Shown piece after piece: positions 58,294 to 64,000 of a DNA stretch of 64,000 nt. Location: positions 1-64,000 of the forward strand of contig JAAEQF010000587.1 of assembly GCA_024231695.1 (NCBI GenBank). Direction: 5' to 3'. The stretch is from FCB group bacterium (GTDB lineage Bacteria > Zixibacteria > MSB-5A5 > GN15 > JAAZOE01). Position numbers and translations under genes: made by a program. The first letter of the stretch is position 1. The number at the start of each line of letters is the position of its first letter. Under the pieces are notes generated by a model that had not been told where the DNA came from, did not search any database, and saw nothing but the letters and a program-made list of their open reading frames with translations.

Positions 58294-58882
58294 AAAAAAG
58301 AAAAAAATCATAACGGACAAGCAAAAACTTAAAGCAGCTGGAATTGAAATTTTGAAGTTGAAAAAACAGTGTCAGGTTTTGATGAAATGGAAAAGGAAAG
58401 CAGAACCAGTGCTGCACTATAATAGCCGTCAACTGGGCGAGGATAATATAGGCGATCATCTCCGAATGTTTGATTTCTACTGGAAAGATCTTGTCACTAA
58501 TGAGGACGGTTCCTGGAATTTTGATCAGGTAAAAAAGGAACTCCACGATTATGCGATATGTCTTGATGAGGTGCCCAAGGTCTATATGCACGTAACTGGC
58601 GGCATGCTGTCAAAGCCGAATACTTGCGCGTTTTACGTGATAGATGCTTTCGATAGGTCTGTTGACGATGACATCCAGGAAGAAATGGACGTTCTCCGTG
58701 AGAAAATCAAACGACGTGATCAAGTGTTCAGTAAACTTGCTGCTCTTACAATGGATAACGAAGACACAGACGGCAAATCGAACCCGTGTATTGATAAATC
58801 GACCGTATTGAGGTTGATCAGGGAGTTTATTCCTAGTGATGAGGCCGTTGATATCGAGGTTAGGAATGCTGCAGCGAAATAA
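58286..58882 (+). CDS. Hypothetical conserved phage protein
   Basis: ATG 58286 has GGAGG eight bases upstream; an upstream ATG 58220 lies inside the previous gene. The 198-residue protein is alpha/beta with a basic N-terminus (KLKAAGIEILKLKKQC) and the segment HDYAICLDEVPKVYMHVTGG, common in phage accessory operons as far as I recall, without known function. Ends acidic. Confidence 0.6.
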   Translation: MVEKKKKIITDKQKLKAAGIEILKLKKQCQVLMKWKRKAEPVLHYNSRQLGEDNIGDHLRMFDFYWKDLVTNEDGSWNFDQVKKELHDYAICLDEVPKVYMHVTGGMLSKPNTCAFYVIDAFDRSVDDDIQEEMDVLREKIKRRDQVFSKLAALTMDNEDTDGKSNPCIDKSTVLRLIREFIPSDEAVDIEVRNAAAK

Positions 58883-58972
58883 GCAACCGTCGCAACACCA
58901 CGGTATGAGAAGGCGGCACAGATAATTTGAGTGCTGCAGCAGACGTGTCACGGTGGATTTTGCAGAAAAAAC

Positions 58973-59001
58973 TTGCAACACCAAAGCAGTTAGTTTATAA
59001 A
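58973..59001 (+). promoter_or_regulatory. Promoter before gene pair at 59047
   Basis: A-tract, TTGCAA (58973-58978), 17 bases, TATAAA (58996-59001). It belongs to the same A-tract-CTTGC type as the promoters at 42293 and 53011. Confidence 0.7.
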
Positions 59002-59046
59002 TAAAAACGCAATGTCAACAACGCAAATAGAAAGGATTGAATTGAA

Positions 59047-59424
59047 ATGCCTGATGGATTTAGAAAATTGACGGCCGAAACACTCGGGAATGGTGAGGCG
59101 ATAAGCCAACTGAACGAGGAGCTAGACCGTGCTGTCGAGAACATTCTCGATATCAATAAGGATCCTAGCGTTACAAGAAAAGTGACGTTGGTGGTCAAAA
59201 TCACGCCGGTAAAGGGCAAGGAGCGCCAAGAGTACATGATTGAGTACCAGGCAGACTCTAAGCTGCCGTCGGACGCTGCGGGCGTTCAGCCTCTATTTCT
59301 GAATAGGGAAACGGGATACGTCCCAAACATGGAGCAAATGTCTTTTGAGGAGTCATTTGACGAGGAGACGGGCGAAGTGACCCGTATAAATGCGTCCAAC
59401 GGTGGCGCGGAAGGAACAAAGTAA
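59047..59424 (+). CDS. Conserved small phage protein (partner of next gene)
   Basis: A 125-residue protein with GAAAGGATTGAATTGAA before the ATG. A helical start (LTAETLGNGEAISQLNEELDRAVENILDI) is followed by a beta part (VTLVVKITPVKGKERQEYMIEY). I recall this small protein next to DUF2303-like genes in other phages. Function not known. Confidence 0.65.
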   Translation: MPDGFRKLTAETLGNGEAISQLNEELDRAVENILDINKDPSVTRKVTLVVKITPVKGKERQEYMIEYQADSKLPSDAAGVQPLFLNRETGYVPNMEQMSFEESFDEETGEVTRINASNGGAEGTK

Positions 59425-59425
59425 A

Positions 59426-60151
59426 ATGTGGAAAGATCTCAATGATGATTTTGTCCAGTCAATCGCGAAATTGGCAACTGACAACAAAGTCCAGCAGCTG
59501 ACAGACGACGGAGGACGAGGGTATTTTTCGAAAAGCGTAACCCCTATGGCTCCGGCTATAGCAGTCGAACAGAAACTAAGCACACTGGACGGCCTAATCG
59601 ATATGATAAAGGCCGAAAAGCTGTCGTGCTCAATTTACATTGCAGGCCCAAACAACGTGTATTTGCGCTCAACACTTGATGATAAGTGGCGGAATCGTGA
59701 GACTTTTGCGGTGTCCACTATTGACGGGTGCTCGTTTCCATTCGAAAGGGAGATGAGTATTGAGGATTTTATCATTCGGTTGCAGTGCAACTTTGTCGAC
59801 ACGGACAACAAAAAGAAGATTATCGATTTGGTGTCGTCCATAACGGTCGGGGGAGTCACCACGGCCGATGACGATGGTATTGCTCAAGAGGTTGTCACCA
59901 AGGCGAGTATCGGGCACAAGAAAAGCAAGGTAAAACTAGATCCGATTGTAGGGCTGAAACCCTATCGAACTTTCCCAGAGGTAGAACAACCGACGGACAA
60001 GTTCTTACTCCGTATACACCATGCTGAAGGTTGCCTCCCCCGTGTGTCCCTACGTTCCGCCGGTGGTCATATGTGGAAATTGGCAGCCGTCAATTCGATT
60101 TACGAATATCTCAAGGAAAAAGCGCCAGAAGGTATCGCTGTAATTCGTTGA
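59426..60151 (+). CDS. DUF2303-like phage protein
   Basis: ATG 59426 one base after the preceding stop; earlier in-frame codons lie in that gene. The 241-residue protein has the family order: YFSKSVTPMAPAIAVEQKLSTL near the start, then IAGPNNVYLRSTL, the FIIRLQCNFVD helix, a VSSITVGGVTTADDDGIAQEV segment and a beta-rich end. This family is widespread in temperate phages and has no established role. Translationally coupled to the upstream gene. Confidence 0.7.
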   Translation: MWKDLNDDFVQSIAKLATDNKVQQLTDDGGRGYFSKSVTPMAPAIAVEQKLSTLDGLIDMIKAEKLSCSIYIAGPNNVYLRSTLDDKWRNRETFAVSTIDGCSFPFEREMSIEDFIIRLQCNFVDTDNKKKIIDLVSSITVGGVTTADDDGIAQEVVTKASIGHKKSKVKLDPIVGLKPYRTFPEVEQPTDKFLLRIHHAEGCLPRVSLRSAGGHMWKLAAVNSIYEYLKEKAPEGIAVIR

Positions 60152-60202
60152 GGAGGTAAATCACCTCGGGGCGGGGCGAGCGTAAGATCTGTTTTGAACA
60201 AT

Positions 60203-60442
60203 ATGGGGAAACATTCGCGTGCTGTCGCTACCGCTTTTGCCATGACTTCAGCCGCTATCGCCATGGAGGGTGCAACCAAGTTTTTGGAACAAACACTCAA
60301 CAAGTGTGTTTGTGATTCTCCGTTGCCGGACATTTTTACTCGTAGCGCTAGTTTAACTTTTTCATGTGCCTTTATCTGCCTGAATTGCGGCAAGGTGTTA
60401 GAGGAAAAAGAGCTCTATGAAAGGCGGGCAGTAAGAAGATGA
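60203..60442 (+). CDS. Small Cys-containing hypothetical protein
   Basis: A 79-residue protein from ATG 60203 (TTG 60194 is possible). Ala-rich N-terminus (AVATAFAMTSAAIAMEG), then Cys at CVC and CLNC. There is no good ribosome site; the AGGAGGT 50 bases upstream is inside a hairpin. It overlaps the next gene by four bases, which supports coding. Confidence 0.45.
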   Translation: MGKHSRAVATAFAMTSAAIAMEGATKFLEQTLNKCVCDSPLPDIFTRSASLTFSCAFICLNCGKVLEEKELYERRAVRR

Positions 60443-60702
60443 AGAACACTAAATTTATTGTCACTTATGTGATATTGTCTCCTCGAAAAGGCATGAAGAG
60501 TACCCGTGATTTTATGTTAAAAACGGTTGTCCACGAAAACAACCATATAACAGATGCTGTATTGATGTTTTGGTCAGACGAGATAGTAGAAAAGTATACA
60601 GGTCCAAAAGATTTAAAGCATATCGCTAAATGGATGAATGCGCAATTAAATACTCGATTCTCTATATATAACCCGGATTCAGGCAACATCTATAGTTTTT
60701 AA
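60439..60702 (+). CDS. Small hypothetical protein
   Basis: An 87-residue protein, ATGA overlap with the previous stop. A beta start (KFIVTYVILSPRKG), acidic/aromatic middle, no Cys. Not recognised. Confidence 0.55.
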   Translation: MKNTKFIVTYVILSPRKGMKSTRDFMLKTVVHENNHITDAVLMFWSDEIVEKYTGPKDLKHIAKWMNAQLNTRFSIYNPDSGNIYSF

Positions 60703-60742
60703 TGGAAAATATACCAAAAAGTCGGACCAAAAGGCGAACGAA

Positions 60743-61183
60743 TTGAATAGAGAAGAACGCAGAAAAGATGAGACCGACGACGGTGAATGTCTCCGCTGCG
60801 GTGAGTGTTGCATGGTCCTCACTTTAGCACGTCTCAGCGATGAAGAAGCAGCACTTTTAGGGAAAAATTCTTGTGTTGATATAGAAAGCAATCCTAACAA
60901 GTACGAGATTAAGAAGGTGCATAGGGAATGGGAACCGGAATTTGCGGTTGATGGCGTCTGCGTGTTTTTGTCTCAAGGGGAGGACGGCTATACTTGTACG
61001 GCAAGGAATGAACGCCCTCGAATATGTTCCGAGTTTCAGTGCACGTCAGAACGTTGGGCACCCAAAATGGATTTCTTGATATTACAAGGGTACTTCTATG
61101 CGGACAAAGAAGGCATGAAAGAAGAAGAACGAAAACGACGTCTCGAAGAGCTTACTGTGTACAGAAAAAAGGCTGGTGTTTGA
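60743..61183 (+). CDS. YkgJ-like Cys-cluster protein
   Basis: Start TTG 60743 (no ATG). The 146-residue protein has CLRCGECCMVLTLARLS near residues 16-32, then CVFLSQGEDGYTCTARNERP, ICSEFQC. The C-x2-C-x2-CC ... C ... RP-x-x-C-x-x-F pattern is the YkgJ family, a putative zinc or iron chelating fold, possibly an Fe-S oxygen sensor or maturation factor. It overlaps the next gene by one base. Confidence 0.75.
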   Translation: MNREERRKDETDDGECLRCGECCMVLTLARLSDEEAALLGKNSCVDIESNPNKYEIKKVHREWEPEFAVDGVCVFLSQGEDGYTCTARNERPRICSEFQCTSERWAPKMDFLILQGYFYADKEGMKEEERKRRLEELTVYRKKAGV

Positions 61184-61425
61184 TGCCGATATTTTTTATT
61201 TGTGAAGAGTGTGGTGAAGTAAATGAGGGGGTACACGTGAAAGACTATTTATTCACAAAACCCAGAGACTGGTTCCAACGTTCGTTTTTTGAAGATGGAC
61301 CAAAGCCCGGTAAAAGAATCGAATCAGCCGTACTATTTGCTTGTAGCCACGAGTGCATGGAAAAACTGAACGCCAAATATCCAAACGACACGAAAGTAGA
61401 AATCAACCTGAAAGTGGTAAAATGA
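61183..61425 (+). CDS. Small Cys-motif hypothetical protein
   Basis: An 80-residue protein, TGATG junction with the YkgJ-like gene. It has CEEC at the start and a CSHEC near the middle, fitting one metal site (treble-clef-like). Not recognised. Confidence 0.6.
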   Translation: MPIFFICEECGEVNEGVHVKDYLFTKPRDWFQRSFFEDGPKPGKRIESAVLFACSHECMEKLNAKYPNDTKVEINLKVVK

Positions 61426-61571
61426 ATCAATCCGAAGAGGTGATATTCGAACAACCGATGACTTATTTTAAGTATTGGGTAGAACTCACGGCCCCATTCC
61501 TTTTTGGGCATGTCGGTCAACATCTATTCATGGAATTTTGGGACAGGGAACAAGAAGGGGTGGAGGCGTGA
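61422..61571 (+). CDS. Very small hypothetical protein
   Basis: A 49-residue protein in a tight chain of overlapping genes (ATGA at both ends). Aromatic and acidic; one hydrophobic stretch ELTAPFLFGHVGQHLF may touch the membrane. Coding is supported mainly by junctions. Confidence 0.45.
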   Translation: MNQSEEVIFEQPMTYFKYWVELTAPFLFGHVGQHLFMEFWDREQEGVEA

Positions 61572-61780
61572 TGACGAATGATGAAAAAGAACTCATTGAA
61601 ATGAACGAAGGGCTAATTGAGTTAAACAAAAAACTTATCAAGGATTGTGATAAATTGGCGGAATTAAATTTAGACTTACTTGACCTAAATACCGTGCTAA
61701 AACAGCGAATTATCGACATAGAGGATGAAAAGGGGATAATACCGGAGAATCAAAAAAAGAAACCGAAGTACTTAAACTGA
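61571..61780 (+). CDS. Small coiled-coil protein
   Basis: A 69-residue, strongly helical protein with Leu at regular spacing (EMNEGLIELNKKL, KLAELNLDLLDLNTVL), likely a coiled coil. Overlaps the previous stop by one base. Unknown role. Confidence 0.5.
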   Translation: MTNDEKELIEMNEGLIELNKKLIKDCDKLAELNLDLLDLNTVLKQRIIDIEDEKGIIPENQKKKPKYLN

Positions 61781-61815
61781 TGCAACTACGCAAAATTATT
61801 ACTAAAAAAGTAGAC

Positions 61816-61832
61816 TGTGGAACGATTCCACA
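61816..61832. promoter_or_regulatory. Perfect 17-bp dyad
   Basis: TGTGGAA-CGA-TTCCACA lies in the short gap before the gene at 61887. A protein site or a small hairpin; there is no T-run. Confidence 0.4.
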
Positions 61833-61886
61833 ATAGCCCATTTGTAATCGAAATAGTACCAACGCGTGAACAAAAGGAGAATCGCA

Positions 61887-62240
61887 ATGTGTAAAGAGGA
61901 TAAGGCAAAAAAAATAGAGGAACGAGGGGCAGAGACAGAAATCGTTCACAAGACTTCTCTCAAAGAAGTCACGAAAAAGGACTCTGACAAAAAAATGGAC
62001 ACCAACCAAGTGCTTGGAATCATGGCGGAGCTGGCTAAACGTGCGGCGTTGACTATGATACAAGACGAGCTGGAACTTTACAAAGGGCTCATTGATGACG
62101 CCGAAATGACGGACGAAAAACTAAAAATCATAAGGGAAGTGGCAGATTTGAAATTGCGTTCAGTTGGTGTTTGTCTGGCAGGAATGAGGATGACAGGTAA
62201 GATGGAGGTGCCGAATGGTGGAGACGTATCCAGTAAATGA
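61887..62240 (+). CDS. Hypothetical protein before amidase
   Basis: ATG 61887 behind AAAAGGAG; GTG 61866 is disfavoured. The 117-residue protein is charged and helical (ELAKRAALTMIQDELEL, KLKIIREVADLKLR), without a membrane segment. It overlaps the amidase gene by 26 bases in another frame. Confidence 0.6.
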   Translation: MCKEDKAKKIEERGAETEIVHKTSLKEVTKKDSDKKMDTNQVLGIMAELAKRAALTMIQDELELYKGLIDDAEMTDEKLKIIREVADLKLRSVGVCLAGMRMTGKMEVPNGGDVSSK

Positions 62241-63066
62241 ATATCAACCGGACGTAAACCACGATAACAGCATCGTATTTTTTGGCCAACTTTTTGACAT
62301 CGGTGTCAGGGTGGTAAAATGGTACGAGTACCGTGGTTTAAACGGATACTTGAAGAAAAAGAAGGTCATTCGTGAGGAGGATCGGAAAACAGGAAAAATG
62401 AAGACCGTAAGGGTCATCAAGGGGAAGCGATACGGCGGAAGGTTTCCGCGTACCGGGCGCAAGGCGGTAGATATCAGGCAGTTCATGATCCACCACACTG
62501 GAGGGTACTTACCCGGTGTGTGTTTCAACACTCTCCACAACGAGCGCCGTCTATCGGTACAATTTATCCAGGCCGACAACGGAACTATTTATCAAACCAT
62601 GGATGCCAAAGAAATCGCCTGGCATGGTGGGAAACAAAACAGGTGTTCGATTGGTGTGGAGTGCTGCTTGTATCCGCGTGCGTTGAGAAACCCAGAAGCG
62701 TATAGGCCAGAGAAGTGCCGGCGTCTTGGGTTGACACCGCATGAAACAGGGAATGTGTACACCCAGGGAAAACATAGGACTGTGTTCATGATGCCTAACA
62801 ACCAGGTGGAGGCATTGGCACATCTAGCCGCTGGCGTGTGGTTTGCTCGTAACAAAGTCGCTGGGTTTATCAATAGAGCTCCAGGCTTTCCAACTCGTGT
62901 AGACGAGGTCCTACCAGATCCGGATTTCGATACTAAATACCGAAAACATAATGGATTGGTCATCCACGCCAATGTTGCCCCTAAAAAATGGGATGCAACG
63001 GGGCTAGACTTGGAACCATTTGAGGATCGAGTCGGCGATATTTATTACTCGATGAAAGCAGAATAA
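62215..63066 (+). CDS. N-acetylmuramoyl-L-alanine amidase (endolysin, Amidase_2-like)
   Basis: A 283-residue protein. The catalytic core lies at ~85-260: IRQFMIHHTGG (first zinc His), NGTIYQTMDAKEIAWHGG (second His region), CSIGVECCLY, and a late NGLVIHANVAPKKWDATG (third His plus the catalytic Lys/Asp type residue). This is the Amidase_2/PGRP layout that cuts peptidoglycan between muramic acid and L-Ala. A ~45-residue insert (residues ~150-195) and a basic N-terminus are unusual. There is no signal peptide, so a holin is needed for export (see 39791). Confidence 0.8.
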   Translation: MVETYPVNEYQPDVNHDNSIVFFGQLFDIGVRVVKWYEYRGLNGYLKKKKVIREEDRKTGKMKTVRVIKGKRYGGRFPRTGRKAVDIRQFMIHHTGGYLPGVCFNTLHNERRLSVQFIQADNGTIYQTMDAKEIAWHGGKQNRCSIGVECCLYPRALRNPEAYRPEKCRRLGLTPHETGNVYTQGKHRTVFMMPNNQVEALAHLAAGVWFARNKVAGFINRAPGFPTRVDEVLPDPDFDTKYRKHNGLVIHANVAPKKWDATGLDLEPFEDRVGDIYYSMKAE

Positions 63067-63648
63067 ATGAACGATTTAACTGTAAAAAAAGAATTAAGAT
63101 TTATGCTGCCTGAAATTAGGATTCAACACCCTAAAACAGGCGAACCGTTGTGCATCGTGACGCCGGCGGCAGGCTCTGTGTTTGACATTCGTATCCCCGA
63201 AGGCATCACCTCTGAAGAATTGCTTATAGTAGTGTCAGATTTCGCGCAGTTTTGTTATCGGTCAACCATGGCGGTACAAAAGCGGCTAATGAATAGGGGG
63301 TGGACACATGAGCAGCTAGGAGAATTGTTTTTTCCTGAAGCCGAAAAAGTCGATGCAGATGCCCCTCCTGAAGTTTTGTACCAGAAGTTAGCTGACGCGA
63401 TGAAGGTGGCGATGGCTGGCTCTGAAAAATGGCAAGGGCTGTTGTCCAAAATTCCGATGTCAAAGCTTTCCGAGGTAGGGATGATCGATTCTTCCGGTTG
63501 GGAGCGCACCGACTATGAACAAGTGTTGCTTTGGCTGATGGACGAGCAGGAAGAAATGCCAAAATGTATTTCTGACTACTTAAAACGTTTTGACGATGGT
63601 AGTGCGATTGACGCGTTCCTTTACCCTAATGAAGGCGCGAAAGAATAA
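63067..63648 (+). CDS. Hypothetical protein
   Basis: A 193-residue protein one base after the amidase stop. It has a helix-rich, acidic C-terminal half (YEQVLLWLMDEQEEMPKCI) and a beta start (RIQHPKTGEPLCIVTPAAGS). No recognised family; position after the amidase does not show a lysis motif. Confidence 0.6.
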   Translation: MNDLTVKKELRFMLPEIRIQHPKTGEPLCIVTPAAGSVFDIRIPEGITSEELLIVVSDFAQFCYRSTMAVQKRLMNRGWTHEQLGELFFPEAEKVDADAPPEVLYQKLADAMKVAMAGSEKWQGLLSKIPMSKLSEVGMIDSSGWERTDYEQVLLWLMDEQEEMPKCISDYLKRFDDGSAIDAFLYPNEGAKE

Positions 63649-63654
63649 AAATGG

Positions 63655-63852
63655 ATGAAAAAACCAAAATGTTCAACTGAACCTTGCGAAGAGTGTGGAG
63701 CAACGCGTTGGAGTTATATAAAACCACAAATAGTGATGGGGACATTTCGAAAAAAAGTCACGCAGGAAAAAGTTTGTAGAGAGTGTGGAGGCGAAAGCTA
63801 TGTTGAAAATGTCCCACAATTTTGCCCATGCTGTGATCAAGCGATGGAATAA
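63655..63852 (+). CDS. Small double zinc-ribbon protein
   Basis: A 65-residue protein with CEECGATRW, CRECGGES and CPCC, i.e. Cys pairs at both ends of a beta-ribbon. ATG 63655 is used; ATG 63651 is in another frame and short. Closely resembles ribbon-type nucleic-acid or protein adaptors of phages. Confidence 0.6.
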   Translation: MKKPKCSTEPCEECGATRWSYIKPQIVMGTFRKKVTQEKVCRECGGESYVENVPQFCPCCDQAME

Positions 63853-63881
63853 TTTTTGATTCCGAAAGAAAGGTACACAAT

Positions 63882-64000
63882 ATGAATTTTTTAAACGTAG
63901 GAACAAAAGCATTTATAATGTATGCAGATTTAGATCCGTGGGAGGTGTCTAAGGCCAAAAACAATTTTACTAAATTGAGAGACGCTAAGATTGTCGAAGT
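63882..64000 (+). CDS. Unknown protein, 5' part only
   Basis: ATG 63882 with GAAAGG seven bases upstream; the frame is open to the window end (40 codons seen). The start, NFLNVGTKAFIMYADLDPW, is not recognised. Confidence 0.5.
   Translation, partial: MNFLNVGTKAFIMYADLDPWEVSKAKNNFTKLRDAKIVE

Overview
The window is one continuous stretch of a tailed-phage genome, or a prophage of the same type, with a contractile tail (myovirus-like). Almost all genes lie on the + strand, are tightly packed and overlap at start/stop junctions. The order is classical: head maturation and capsid (1-7.1 kb), a very large head-fibre candidate (7.1-11.2 kb), head-tail connector genes (11.3-15.1 kb), sheath, tube, tail chaperones and tape measure (15.1-21.8 kb), hub, spike and wedge of the baseplate (21.8-27.3 kb), baseplate periphery and fibres (27.3-39.8 kb), and a small coiled-coil/membrane lysis candidate (39.8-40.3 kb). 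Terminase, portal and integrase are not visible and presumably lie outside the window.

A lone reverse-strand gene (40.4-41.5 kb) with its own promoter encodes a predicted outer-surface lipoprotein with a long Asp-Thr linker. It is followed by a two-HTH regulator gene with a promoter and a 20-bp dyad. From 42.3 to 47.1 kb lies a recombination/repair module: a RecB-like nuclease, a DUF4116-type repeat protein, a candidate annealing protein and an SMC/RecF-like ATPase. From 47.4 to 52.9 kb lies a control and replication module: an antirepressor preceded by what looks like a c4-type antisense RNA switch, two replication-organiser proteins (one with iteron-like repeats inside the gene), a helicase-loader candidate, a membrane zincin-like protein and a heptapeptide-repeat protein. 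From 53 to 64 kb there are many small accessory genes, unusually rich in Cys-cluster (metal-binding) proteins, around a noncoding RNA cluster with a clear tRNA-Trp and several odd tRNA-like or hairpin elements, then an endolysin amidase.

An antirepressor and an XRE-type regulator point to a temperate life style. The host cannot be named from the sequence. The (Asp-Thr)n lipoprotein style is familiar from Myxococcota/Bradymonadota-like bacteria, so a Gram-negative host of that kind is a low-confidence inference; good sigma70-like promoters and GGAGG ribosome sites fit a Gram-negative bacterium.

The most unusual points are: (1) the interleaved complementary segments ahead of the antirepressor, which match the logic of the P1/P7 c4 RNA; (2) a small flagellin-IN-like beta domain scattered through at least five different virion proteins (head, neck, sheath, baseplate, tail protein I); (3) the lipoprotein moron with a slippage-prone hexanucleotide repeat; (4) a mutually exclusive RNA fold that can hide the ribosome site after the capsid genes; and (5) the structured RNA/tRNA-like cluster at 55.6-56.6 kb.
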